A stretch of DNA of 64,000 nucleotides from Anaerolineae bacterium. Its GTDB lineage: Bacteria; Chloroflexota; Anaerolineae; Aggregatilineales; Phototrophicaceae. Positions 25,348 through 33,571 of the stretch are shown in pieces. Position 1 is the stretch's first letter. Every line of letters begins with the position of its first letter. The notes under the pieces are model-generated. The model saw only the letters and a program-made list of their open reading frames with translations. It ran no database searches and was not told where the DNA came from. A program made the position numbers and the translations under genes. The stretch spans positions 1 through 64,000 of the forward strand of contig JAJEGA010000052.1 in assembly GCA_022820125.1 (NCBI GenBank). Direction: 5' to 3'.

Positions 25348-26016
25348 TCAGGCGCCGCGCACGGACTTGACGATCTCGCGCAGTTGGCGGTCGAAATTGG
25401 GGTCAGCCGCTTTGAACTCTTGCCCGCTGATGACGAGGGGCGCGCCGAAGACGACTATCTCCGCGCCCATCTCCAGCGTTTGAATCGCTTGCGGCACGCT
25501 CAAGCCTCCCACCGCCTGCACCGGTATATCGACTGCTTCGAGGATGGCGGGCAAGTCATCGAGCGGGCTGAGGCCCGGGATCAGGTTGCGCTCGTCGAAG
25601 CCGGTGTGCGCGATGATGTAGTCGACGCCCATGTCTTGCGCTTGGCGGGCGCGGCCTGGTTTATCGGGGCAGAGCATGACATCGCACATCACCTGCTTGC
25701 CATAGCGCGCCGCCATCTTGACCTGCTCGATGATGCTGGCGTCGTGCGCCTGGCCCATGACGACGACCATATCGCCGCCGGCTTTGAACATCATCTCGGC
25801 TTCCAGCCCGGCGCCATCCATCGTCTTGAGGTCGACGACGATGGGCGTATCAGGGAAGGCGCTACGGAAGGCGCGCACGGCATGGAGACCCTCGGCGAGC
25901 AGCAGCGGCGTACCGACTTCGAGCCAGTCTACGCCGGCATTGACCGAGGCGCGGGCGAGGTCGAGCGCTTCCTGAAGGTCGATGACATCAATTGAGATTT
26001 GGATTTTGGCGTTTAT
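25348..26016 (-). CDS. Hexulose-6-phosphate synthase-like protein (OMP decarboxylase superfamily)
   Basis: About 222 residues of the 3-hexulose-6-phosphate synthase / 3-keto-L-gulonate-6-phosphate decarboxylase group. The DxKxxD active-site motif is visible (VVDLKTMDGAG, about residue 61-71), with AEMMFKAGGDMVVVMGQAH, VMCDVMLCP and VQAVGGLSVPQAI in the (beta/alpha)8 barrel. There is no in-frame ATG, GTG or TTG between the upstream palindromic repeat and the conserved INAKIQISID start. The only plausible initiator is ATA at 26016, eight bases after GGGGGGA. The next genes upstream are a Zn-alcohol dehydrogenase and a sugar isomerase, so a sugar-phosphate lyase role fits. Confidence 0.82.
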   Translation of the reverse strand: MNAKIQISIDVIDLQEALDLARASVNAGVDWLEVGTPLLLAEGLHAVRAFRSAFPDTPIVVDLKTMDGAGLEAEMMFKAGGDMVVVMGQAHDASIIEQVKMAARYGKQVMCDVMLCPDKPGRARQAQDMGVDYIIAHTGFDERNLIPGLSPLDDLPAILEAVDIPVQAVGGLSVPQAIQTLEMGAEIVVFGAPLVISGQEFKAADPNFDRQLREIVKSVRGA

Positions 26017-26054
26017 GGTTTGGTCCCCCCATGTTGTGCGTTTGCGGGCGATTT

Positions 26055-26124
26055 GTAGGGGCGATACTTGTATCGCCCGCCATACAAATGGTGTACTTGT
26101 GGGCGACTCAAGAGTCGCCCCTAC
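26055..26124. repeat. Paired palindromic repeat
   Basis: GTAGGGGCGATAC / GTATCGCCC, then GGGCGACTC / GAGTCGCCCCTAC with loop AA. The outer arms are inverted. Confidence 0.85.
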
Positions 26125-26134
26125 ATACCTTATA

Positions 26135-27181
26135 TTAGGATGCTGGAAGCAGGACCGACTTGACATTGACCCCGGCTTCCATTTCTTCAAAGGCTTCTTC
26201 CCATTCGCCGAGCTTATAGACGCCGCCGATGATGGGCGCCAGGTCGATCTGGCCGGTGGATAGCAGCGCCAGCGCGCGCTCCCAAGTCGAATAGAGATGG
26301 CTGAAGCAGCCTTGCAGGGTGACGGCTTTTTGCACCAGCGGGTCAAGGTTGAAGTCCATGGGCTGCGGTCCCCAGCCGATTTTGGTGATGATGCCGTTGG
26401 GGCGCGCCATTTCCATGGCGGATTTAAGCGCGATGCTGGCGCCGCTGCAGTCGACGATCAGGTCTGCGCCGAAGCCATCGCCAAGCGAGCGGATCAAATC
26501 CAGCGGGTCGTCTTCGTCGATGTTCAGCGTCCTGGTCGCGCCGATTTCGGCGGCGACAGCCAAGCGCTGCTGGTCTACGTTGGTGCCGAGCATGATGATC
26601 TCGCCAGCGCCGCGCAGCTTGGCGATGAAGAGCGCCATCATGCCGATGGGACCGGGTCCTTGAATGACGACGGTATCGCCCGGGCGGACGACCGGCGTCT
26701 TCTCGACCAGGGCGTTATAGGCGACGCAGATTGGCTCGGTCAGCGAAGCCTGCTCAAAAGTCACGTTGTCGGGGATGTGGTGCAGGATCGCCTGCCGCGC
26801 GGTCACAAATTGGGTGAAGGCGCCGTCGATGAGCGCGCCGTAACCAAGCCGGTGCGGGCACTGATTGTAATCGCCGGAATGACAGTAAGCGCAGCGGCCG
26901 CAGACTTCGGCTGCTGTTTCCACCGCGACGCGATCACCGACTTTGAAGCCCTCCACGCCCGCGCCCAGGGCGGCGACCGTCCCGCAGAATTCATGACCGA
27001 GGACCAGCGGCAGTGTGATCGCCCAGCTTTGGTGATCGCGCCACATGTGGATATCGCTGCCGCAGACGCCGGCGGCGCGGACTTCCACCACGACAGCGCC
27101 GGGACCTGGATCGGGCGGCTGGGGGATATCGCGCAATTCGACGTTTTTATCTTCGCGTCCGTATTTGATGAGTGCGTCCAT
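26135..27181 (-). CDS. Zinc-dependent medium-chain alcohol/polyol dehydrogenase
   Basis: 348 residues. Catalytic zinc ligands are C40 (GVCGSDIH), H63-E64 (LGHEFCG), and structural zinc cysteines are C94, C97, C100 and C108 (VCGRCAYCHSGDYNQC). The nucleotide-binding loop reads GPGPIGMMALFIAKLRGA. The closest broad group is sorbitol/threonine dehydrogenase-like enzymes that oxidise a secondary hydroxyl of a sugar alcohol or sugar acid with NAD(P). It stands between the HPS-like gene and the TIM-barrel isomerase in the same direction. The substrate is not deducible. Confidence 0.9.
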   Translation of the reverse strand: MDALIKYGREDKNVELRDIPQPPDPGPGAVVVEVRAAGVCGSDIHMWRDHQSWAITLPLVLGHEFCGTVAALGAGVEGFKVGDRVAVETAAEVCGRCAYCHSGDYNQCPHRLGYGALIDGAFTQFVTARQAILHHIPDNVTFEQASLTEPICVAYNALVEKTPVVRPGDTVVIQGPGPIGMMALFIAKLRGAGEIIMLGTNVDQQRLAVAAEIGATRTLNIDEDDPLDLIRSLGDGFGADLIVDCSGASIALKSAMEMARPNGIITKIGWGPQPMDFNLDPLVQKAVTLQGCFSHLYSTWERALALLSTGQIDLAPIIGGVYKLGEWEEAFEEMEAGVNVKSVLLPAS

Positions 27182-27203
27182 TTTGCTGTTCCTTGCTGAT
27201 TCG

Positions 27204-27312
27204 CGGGCGACCCGACGGGTAGCCCCTACAACTTGCGACGCGGCGGGCGAACCAAGGGGCGTCCGTATACAATATTTGTGCTGTCAGTGGGCGACAGCAG
27301 TGTCGCCCCTAC
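27204..27312. repeat. Cluster of palindromic repeat units
   Basis: Three GGGCGA-type units in a row: GGGCGACCC / GGGTAGCCCC, GGGCGAACC / GGGGCGTCC, then GGGCGACAG / TGTCGCCCCTAC with loop CAG. The middle one is decayed. Confidence 0.75.
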
Positions 27313-27317
27313 GATCA

Positions 27318-28217
27318 TCAAGCCGGAGGTTCGAAGTATATCCTGCGCATCTTGTGCAGGAATTCCAGCGAGGCTTGCATCTCCTCCATGCCATTCATGC
27401 CATCTTCAATGCTGACCCAGCCAGCGTAGCCGACATCGCGCAGAATCTGGAATATCGTGTCGTAGTCGTTTAAGCCGCGGCCCGTCACGCCATGCTGCAG
27501 CGCGTCTACATAACCGATCTCGCCATCGCCGGCGCTTAGGTCCTCGAGCGATGCGCCTTCGCTTAGGAAACGGTCGCTGGCGTGCATGCTGACGACGCGC
27601 GGCGCCACCGCTCGCAGCAGCTCGATTGGATCGTCGCCGGCGACGATGGCGTTGGAGGGGTCGTATTGCACGCCGAAATGTTGGCGCTCGGGGATATTCT
27701 CCAGCAGCTCCAGGAAGACATCCATCTTCTGGGCGAACTCTGGATAGCGCCAAAAGCCGTCTTTGTAATGGTTCTCCAAGCCGAGGACGATGCCCTGCTC
27801 GCGGGCGACTGGCAGGACCTGCTCAATGCATTCGACCACCCATTCGATGCCCTGTTCTCGGCTGACATCGGGGTAGCGTTGGCCGCTGAGCACGCGGCAG
27901 ACAGCGCCGGCGCCGCCCAGCAGTTTGGTGGCGCGGATCATCGCCGCCTCGCGCTCGACGGCGCGCTTTCGTTCATCGGCGTCGGGATGGGTGAAATTGG
28001 GCGAGCAGCAGAGCATGGGCATTTCGAAGCCGGCGTCGGCGATGGCTGCGCCGACGCTTCTGAGATAAGCGTCATCGAGGCTGGTGAAAAAGCCCTCGTA
28101 CATTTCCAAGCCATCAGCGTCTAGCGCGCGCGCCATCTTAATCCAATCGAAGACGGACATCGTGCCTGCGCCGGCGATGTCATCGAGGTAGCATTTGGGG
28201 AAAGCGGCGATCTTCAT
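27318..28217 (-). CDS. Sugar phosphate isomerase/epimerase (xylose-isomerase-like TIM barrel)
   Basis: This 299-residue protein of the AP-endonuclease-2/xylose-isomerase-like TIM-barrel family has metal-ligand segments LGLENHYKDG (Glu), VQYDPSNAIV (Asp), VVSMHASDR (His) and WVSIEDGMNGMEEM (Glu). Members interconvert keto and aldo sugars or epimerise C3 using a divalent metal. It lies upstream of the Zn-alcohol dehydrogenase and HPS-like genes in the same direction, with which it probably shares a pathway. Confidence 0.86.
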   Translation of the reverse strand: MKIAAFPKCYLDDIAGAGTMSVFDWIKMARALDADGLEMYEGFFTSLDDAYLRSVGAAIADAGFEMPMLCCSPNFTHPDADERKRAVEREAAMIRATKLLGGAGAVCRVLSGQRYPDVSREQGIEWVVECIEQVLPVAREQGIVLGLENHYKDGFWRYPEFAQKMDVFLELLENIPERQHFGVQYDPSNAIVAGDDPIELLRAVAPRVVSMHASDRFLSEGASLEDLSAGDGEIGYVDALQHGVTGRGLNDYDTIFQILRDVGYAGWVSIEDGMNGMEEMQASLEFLHKMRRIYFEPPA

Positions 28218-28238
28218 GTTTCTTCCGCCTCGGGCTGA

Positions 28239-28625
28239 TCAGACGCCGCAGGCGCTATACAAGATGATGAGACTGCCCGCGCCGTTTTCCAGCGGCTGCA
28301 CGGCGGATTCGGCATTGGCGATGCCGCGGGTCTTGCCCGCTTTAAGCGTCGCGATACGGGTGTCGCGATAGAATTGCTTGACCGTTTCGACATCATCCGC
28401 CGATTCCATCGTCCAAAATGTCTCGCCTAAAGCGCGGGGGCGGAAAAGGTCGTACTCCACTCTGACCGTCTCTGCGTTGGGGTAGGGCGGCGCCCACCAG
28501 TTCTCGATGTCGTAGCCGCATTTGATATCGGCAATCAGAATGATGGCGGCGATGAAGAGGAAGGCGCTGCCGATCAAGATGAGCGCTGTCTTAACGCAGC
28601 CCGTTTGATTTCGATTGGCTTCCAT
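28239..28625 (-). CDS. Hypothetical single-pass membrane protein
   Basis: 128 residues. One transmembrane helix near the N-terminus (ALILIGSAFLFIAAIILIADI, about residues 14-34) is followed by an extracytoplasmic-type domain containing WWAPPYPNAETV and a pattern FWTMESADDVETVKQFYRDT, seen in small extracytoplasmic proteins of Chloroflexota. No function is recognised. It lies 21 bases upstream of the isomerase gene and may be co-transcribed with it. Confidence 0.65.
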   Translation of the reverse strand: MEANRNQTGCVKTALILIGSAFLFIAAIILIADIKCGYDIENWWAPPYPNAETVRVEYDLFRPRALGETFWTMESADDVETVKQFYRDTRIATLKAGKTRGIANAESAVQPLENGAGSLIILYSACGV

Positions 28626-28786
28626 GGCGCTTGGTCAACTCCCGCATTACGCTATTCGCTCGCTAGGCGCGCCCTGGTCAGGATGCTGGGCGAGCGCGGA
28701 CTCTATGTTATCACAAGAGACGCAGGTTTTGACGCGCGACAATGCGAACCCGTCGAAATGACTGCAGGCAAGTCGCGCTAATTGGT

Positions 28787-28977
28787 AGTGTATCAAAGTC
28801 GGTTGGAATTCACGTTAAGCGCAATATTCTTTCAGCGTCGACATCACCCTTTAGCGAAAATTGTAGGGGCGATTCAGTGAATCGTCCGCCGGAGATTATC
28901 AAGTGGGCGAGCCAAGGCTCGCCCCTACAGATGCTTGAATGATGATGATTCCTAAATTCAACCGAAATGGATACACT
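28787..28977. mobile_element. MITE-like element, 191 bp, copy 1
   Basis: A 191-bp element whose left end AGTGTATCAAAGTCGGTTG is inverted at its right end (CAACCGAAATGGATACACT). The inside carries one paired palindromic repeat (28863-28928). A second copy of the same length and closely matching sequence lies at 55301-55491 in an unrelated context. No coding capacity is visible, so it would need a transposase supplied in trans. The short ORF that can be read through it is not a gene. Confidence 0.82.
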
Positions 28978-28994
28978 CCCCGCTAATTCGTCTA

Positions 28995-29023
28995 TTGCAT
29001 ATCATGCGCGCCCGTGTTATATT
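28995..29023 (+). promoter_or_regulatory. Sigma-70-type promoter of the GntR-LacI regulator
   Basis: TTGCAT (28995-29000) and TATATT (29018-29023) are spaced by 17 bases. The predicted start of transcription would fall within or just before the palindromic operator at 29031-29050. Confidence 0.55.
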
Positions 29024-29030
29024 CACGCAT

Positions 29031-29050
29031 TGTACATACATTTATGTACA
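29031..29050. promoter_or_regulatory. Palindromic operator, probably for autoregulation
   Basis: A perfect inverted repeat TGTACATA / TATGTACA with a 4-base centre (CATT) sits just downstream of the -10 box and about 35 bases before the regulator's ATG. It resembles in its TGTAC cores the operators of AraR-type GntR-LacI hybrid repressors, which fits the encoded protein. Binding here would block transcription. Confidence 0.65.
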
Positions 29051-29084
29051 TTTCAAAAGTGTTCTTTGCCAGCGCGCCAGCTTT

Positions 29085-30269
29085 ATGCCAGAAAAACTCG
29101 ACAAGATCAGACTCGATCATAACAGCTATATTTCGCTGCACGTGCAATTGCATAATCAGTTGCGCCGGTTGATTGTTTCGGGTCGCTGGCATACCGGCGA
29201 GCGCATCCCCACCGAGATGCAGTTGGCGCGCCATCTCGATATCAGCCGGACGACCGTGCGCATCGCGACCCAGCGGCTTGAGGTTGAAGGCTTGATCAAG
29301 CGCCGAGCGGGCCGCGGCACCTTCGTTATGTTTCAGCCGCAAGACCAGAACGTGAACCGCAGCATCGGTTACCTGACTTGCAGTTTTCATAATGAAATCC
29401 ACACCAATATCCTCAGCAGCGCGCAGACCGAACTGCGTTCAGCCGGTTATCAGGTGATCTTCAGCAATTCGCAGGACCGCTATGACGAGGCGCGTATCCT
29501 GCAGCAGTTGCTTGATGACGAGGTCGCTGGGCTGATGCTGTGGGCGAATGCGGCGCCGACCGAAGAGACATTGATCATCCTCAGCGAATATGAGCGCCGG
29601 GCGATTCCCATTGTTTATATGGATCGGCCGATAGACGCGATCAGCGCCGATTATGTTTCGAGCGACAATTTTGGCGGCGCCTATGATCTCGTCCGTCACC
29701 TGATTGAATTGGGGCATCGGCGCATCGTGCCTCTGATGCCCAATATCGATGATTTGCATCCGGTCAATGAACGGCTGCGCGGTTATATGACCGCGCTCGC
29801 TGAGCATGGCGTTTTTGCTCGCGAACCCTGGAGAATCAGCCCGCCGGCGCGTCATGAGTTCCACGAGACCGACATATACAGCTTGGTCGGCGAGGGCAGG
29901 CAGCACGTCATTGAGCAGGTTGAATGCTTCACCGATAGCGCCGGCGCCATGCCGACAGCGCTCGTTTGCATCAACGACATACTCGCCATCATTGCGATCA
30001 GCGCGCTGGGCAACATGGGCTACGCGGTGCCGGGCGATGTTTCGGTTGTCGGCTTTGACGATATCAGCATGGCGTCGCATATCGGCGTGCCGCTGACGAC
30101 CGCGTCGCAAGACGCCTACGAGTTGGGCAAGGTGGCTTCGCAATTGCTGTTGGAGCGGCTTGACGGCCGCGATATGCCCCCGCGCAGTTATACTGTGCCG
30201 ACTCAACTGCGCGTCAGATCTTCAACAGCGGCGCCCGTGGTTGGCGTCGATACTGTGGTCGAGACCTAG
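29085..30269 (+). CDS. GntR-type HTH / LacI-type sensor transcriptional repressor
   Basis: 394 residues. The N-terminal winged helix of the GntR class (SLHVQLHNQLRRLIVSGRW, RIPTEMQLARHLDISRTTVRIATQRLEVEGLI, about residues 17-70) is followed by a LacI/GalR periplasmic-binding-like effector domain (SIGYLTCSFHNEIHTNIL, VGLMLWA-like, VVGFDDISMASHIGVPLTT). This hybrid design is that of AraR-like sugar repressors. The start at ATG 29085 is chosen because the longer frame would overlap the promoter and operator. It is followed by the oligosaccharide ABC transport genes and likely controls them in response to a sugar. Confidence 0.88.
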   Translation: MPEKLDKIRLDHNSYISLHVQLHNQLRRLIVSGRWHTGERIPTEMQLARHLDISRTTVRIATQRLEVEGLIKRRAGRGTFVMFQPQDQNVNRSIGYLTCSFHNEIHTNILSSAQTELRSAGYQVIFSNSQDRYDEARILQQLLDDEVAGLMLWANAAPTEETLIILSEYERRAIPIVYMDRPIDAISADYVSSDNFGGAYDLVRHLIELGHRRIVPLMPNIDDLHPVNERLRGYMTALAEHGVFAREPWRISPPARHEFHETDIYSLVGEGRQHVIEQVECFTDSAGAMPTALVCINDILAIIAISALGNMGYAVPGDVSVVGFDDISMASHIGVPLTTASQDAYELGKVASQLLLERLDGRDMPPRSYTVPTQLRVRSSTAAPVVGVDTVVET

Positions 30270-30421
30270 GGAGAGGGGGCGCTATCGGAAGCCAGTGAAA
30301 GATTCAAGCCTTGGAAATCCTGGGCGCCGCCAACGCGCCCGTCATTCGGAAGGCGAGTGTCTACGCCGCCCCTGAATGGCAAACCGATTTCGGAGTTGGC
30401 GAACGCAAACCCTATTCAATA

Positions 30422-30437
30422 GTTGTAGGAGTACAAC
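30422..30437 (+). promoter_or_regulatory. Small hairpin enclosing the Shine-Dalgarno of the binding-protein gene
   Basis: GTTGTA and TACAAC are inverted around a GGAG loop, so the ribosome-binding site lies in the loop of a 6-bp stem just before ATG 30440. It could also be a half-related regulator site (TGTA/TACA cores). Function not shown. Confidence 0.4.
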
Positions 30438-30439
30438 GC

Positions 30440-32182
30440 ATGAAAGCAAGAACCGTACTTTTCGTTCTTCTCGCCGTCATGGTGGCGTCCTTTAGCTTCA
30501 CGGCTATGGCGCAAGATGTCGCGCGCGAAGATACCGCGATCTTCGACCGTGACGGTCGCGTCGGTCCCCAGCCCGCCTTTGACAACTACAACCCCTTCGT
30601 GCCGAACAACCTTAGCAACGGCGGTTTAGGCCAAGCGGTTTTTGAGCCGCTGTTCATCCTGAACTACGAAACCGGCGAGGTCATGCCTTGGTTGGCGGCT
30701 GGCGCTTCCAGCAATGAGTCGCTTGATGTTTGGACCTTGAACCTGCGCGAAGGTTCGGCTTGGTCCGATGGCGAGGCTTTGGATGCTGACGATGTCGTCT
30801 TCACCTTTGAACTGCTTGGCAAAGAGGAAAACGCCGGGCTCTCGCGCGCTGGCAACGTTCAGACCTGGATTGACAGCGTGGAAGCGGTTGACGCCACCAC
30901 GGTTCAGTTCAACCTGACGGCGCCCAACCCGCGCTTCCAGCTGGACTTCCTGACCGTCAAGATCGGCGGCAACACGCTGGTCATGCCCGAGCACGTCTGG
31001 GCTGATGAAGATCCCTTCACCTTCAAGAACTTCCCGCCTGTTGGCTCCGGTCCTTACACGCTGACCCACGCCGATGAAACCAACTGGATCTACGACCGCA
31101 ACGATGACTGGTGGGGCGCGGCCACTGGCGCTTTGAAGATGCCCGAGCCGCTGCGCTTGATCTGGATCATCACCGGCAATGACCAGATTCGCACCACGCT
31201 GGCCGTCAACAACGAAGTTGACAGCATCATGGACGTCACCCTGGGCGCCTTCGAGGCGATGCAGGCGCAGAACGACAATATCTTCGCCTGGGTCGATGGC
31301 ATGCCTTTCGTTTGGCTGGATCCCTGCCCGCGGCAGCTTTCCTTCCAGACGGATGTCGAGCCTTGGGACAACCCGGACATGCGCTGGGCGATCAACCACA
31401 TCGTCGATCGCGACAACATCATCGAGGTTGCCTACGAAGGCGTGACGATTCCTTCGCGCACCATGTTCGTCGAGTATGGCGCCATGTTCCCCTTCATCGA
31501 CGCGATTGAAGACGCCGGTATGGGGCTGAGCTCGACATCAGACCTCATGGCCGCCGAAGAGTTGCTGACCGCCAATGGCTACTCGCGTGGCGGCGACGGC
31601 CTGTGGCAGAACGCCGACGGCCAAGTCTTGAGCCTGGCGATCCAGGTTCACGAAGGCTTCATCGAGAAGCGTCGTATCACTTCGGTTCTGGTTGAGCAGC
31701 TGCGCGCTTTTGGCGTTAACGCCAGCGCCGCCGTCATCGCGGGACCAACCTGGGGCGACAACAAGCGCTTCGGCAATTACGAAGCCACGACAGACTGGGA
31801 CGCCTGCGGTTCGGTCAACGAGCCTTGGGCTTCGATGGATCGCTACACGGCGCGTCATTACGTTCCGATTGGCGAGCGTTCCTCGGGCAGCAACCACGTA
31901 CGTTGGTCCGGCATGAACAATGAGGCTTACAGCGATATCGTCGCTCAGATTGGCACGCTGCCGCTGGGTGATCCGCAGGTTATTCCGATGGTGCTCGAAG
32001 CTTATGAGTACTTCTACGAAGATCTGCCGATCCTGCCCTTGAACCAGGCGACCAAGCTGATTCCCTTCAACAGCACCTACTGGGAAGGCTGGCCCACGTC
32101 GGATAACAACTTCAACCACCCGGCGACCTGGTGGCATTCGACGCATCAGATCATCTCCGAGCTGCGCAAGGCTGGCATGTAA
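30440..32182 (+). CDS. ABC transporter substrate-binding protein, family 5 (oligosaccharide/peptide type)
   Basis: 580 residues. Signal peptide: KARTVLFVLLAVMVASFSF ending at AMA-QD. The mature part has family-5 features: FEPLFILNYETGEVMPWLAAG, WTLNLREGSAWSDGEALDADDVVFTFELL, PPVGSGPYTL, and a C-terminal YEYFYEDLPILPLNQATKLI. Family-5 proteins carry peptides, nickel or oligosaccharides. The sugar repressor upstream and the NanE/ROK/Gfo genes downstream favour a sugar. ATG 30440 follows GGAG. The product is released to the cell surface and delivers its ligand to the permeases encoded next. Confidence 0.92.
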   Translation: MKARTVLFVLLAVMVASFSFTAMAQDVAREDTAIFDRDGRVGPQPAFDNYNPFVPNNLSNGGLGQAVFEPLFILNYETGEVMPWLAAGASSNESLDVWTLNLREGSAWSDGEALDADDVVFTFELLGKEENAGLSRAGNVQTWIDSVEAVDATTVQFNLTAPNPRFQLDFLTVKIGGNTLVMPEHVWADEDPFTFKNFPPVGSGPYTLTHADETNWIYDRNDDWWGAATGALKMPEPLRLIWIITGNDQIRTTLAVNNEVDSIMDVTLGAFEAMQAQNDNIFAWVDGMPFVWLDPCPRQLSFQTDVEPWDNPDMRWAINHIVDRDNIIEVAYEGVTIPSRTMFVEYGAMFPFIDAIEDAGMGLSSTSDLMAAEELLTANGYSRGGDGLWQNADGQVLSLAIQVHEGFIEKRRITSVLVEQLRAFGVNASAAVIAGPTWGDNKRFGNYEATTDWDACGSVNEPWASMDRYTARHYVPIGERSSGSNHVRWSGMNNEAYSDIVAQIGTLPLGDPQVIPMVLEAYEYFYEDLPILPLNQATKLIPFNSTYWEGWPTSDNNFNHPATWWHSTHQIISELRKAGM

Positions 32183-32347
32183 GGATTTGATTCCGTTTGG
32201 GGTCCTTCACTGGCAGTTGTCGGTGGGGGCCCCGCCTCAACAGACATTTAGTTTGATGAAGGCGCAATCTCGAAAACAGAAACTGCAGAGAAGTAATCTC
32301 AAGTTAGTCATATGATAAAGGACGGTGGCGCTCATTTTTTGGAAACA

Positions 32348-32417
32348 ATAGGGGTGATCTTTGGATCGCCCGCAACATCGCTATTTTGCATTCGGGCGAC
32401 TCAAGAGTCGCCCCTAC
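32348..32417. repeat. Paired palindromic repeat
   Basis: GATAGG-like degenerate opening (TAGGGGTGATCT / GATCGCCC) and a perfect second hairpin GGGCGACTC / GAGTCGCCCCTAC. It lies in the 361-base gap between the binding protein and first permease; no other gene is visible there. Confidence 0.75.
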
Positions 32418-32543
32418 AGCTATCCTTTGAATTGTTGCATTGCATTCTTTGATCAACCGAGAAACTGTCCGTAGTCTTAATGAAGTGATTTTGCTTTAAG
32501 CCGATGACGCGACGAAGGAGACTTCGTAGAGAAGGGCGCTGAT

Positions 32544-33569
32544 ATGGGAAGTTTTTCACTCAATTATTTGCTGCGCCGGCTGCTGGTGTTTTTCCTGACT
32601 GTCTGGGTAGCGGCGACATTGATCTTCATCATTCCGCGTTTGGCGCCGGGCGATCCTATTCAGGCGATGATCGCGCGCATGACGCAGTTCGAGGGCTACG
32701 TTGAGAATGCTGACTTGATCATTGAAGCCTGGCGCAAGCGCTTCGGGCTAGACGACCCAATTCATGTGCAGTACCTCCGGTTCCTGGGCAATACGCTTCG
32801 TCTTGATCTTGGTTATTCGATGGCGAATTTCCCGGCGACTGTTTACGAATTGGTGGGCCGGGCGCTGCCTTGGACGATCGGCTTGGTCGGCATCGCCACC
32901 ATCATCTTCTTCACGGTGGGCAATCTCTGCGGCGCCTTGCTGGCTTGGTACAGGACACCAAGGTGGCTCAAAGTGATGATACCGATATCGATGACCTTCA
33001 CCTCGGTGCCGCCGGCGCTTTTCAGTTTGCTGCTGGTTTACATATTTGGTTTCCTGATAAAGATTAATGAAAGACCGCTATTTCCCCAAGTGGGCGCCTA
33101 CGCACGAGGCATGACGCCGGAGTTCACGCTCGAGTTCTTCAGCAGCGTACTCTATCACGGCTTCCTGCCCGCGATGTCCATCGTCTTGGTGACATTCGGC
33201 TTTTGGGCGCTGGGCATGCGCGGCATGATGGTCACCATCGAAGGCGAAGATTATATGATCCTGGCGCAAGCCAAGGGTTTGAAGCCCTTCTACGTCTTGT
33301 ACCGTTATATGATCCGCAACGCCATCCTGCCGCAGATGACGGCGCTGGCGGTATCGATTGGCACGCTCATCAATGGCTCGGTGCTGGTGGAAATCATGTT
33401 TGTCTACAATGGCATGGGCTCGCTGATATATTCCGGCATCGCCAATCAAGACTTCGGGCTGATACAAGGCACGTCCTTCATCTTGATTGTGACGAGCGCG
33501 CTGGCGGTGCTGATCATCGATTTGACCTACCCGCTGATTGATCCGCGGATTAGCCTGGAGGGGAGGTAG
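32544..33569 (+). CDS. ABC transporter permease, OppB/DppB type
   Basis: This 341-residue permease has about six membrane helices. It opens LLRRLLVFFLTVWVAATLIFIIPRLAPGDP, the hallmark first helix and following motif of DppB-type permeases. The EAA-like coupling loop lies in GEDYMILAQAKGLKPFYVLYRYMIRNAILPQ. It pairs with the permease encoded 2 bases downstream to form the channel of the oligosaccharide importer. GAGAAGGG precedes the start. Confidence 0.92.
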   Translation: MGSFSLNYLLRRLLVFFLTVWVAATLIFIIPRLAPGDPIQAMIARMTQFEGYVENADLIIEAWRKRFGLDDPIHVQYLRFLGNTLRLDLGYSMANFPATVYELVGRALPWTIGLVGIATIIFFTVGNLCGALLAWYRTPRWLKVMIPISMTFTSVPPALFSLLLVYIFGFLIKINERPLFPQVGAYARGMTPEFTLEFFSSVLYHGFLPAMSIVLVTFGFWALGMRGMMVTIEGEDYMILAQAKGLKPFYVLYRYMIRNAILPQMTALAVSIGTLINGSVLVEIMFVYNGMGSLIYSGIANQDFGLIQGTSFILIVTSALAVLIIDLTYPLIDPRISLEGR

Positions 33570-33571
33570 AC

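Noticed and set aside
28742..28942. Short plus-strand frame near 28.8 kb, with a twin at 55265-55456
   Set aside because: Both frames are read through the MITE and its palindromes; similarity between them is the similarity of the elements, not of genes.
32195..32250. GGTGGGGGCCCCGCC stretch after the binding-protein gene as a terminator
   Set aside because: The stem is short and there is no T run; it may only be a weak attenuating hairpin.
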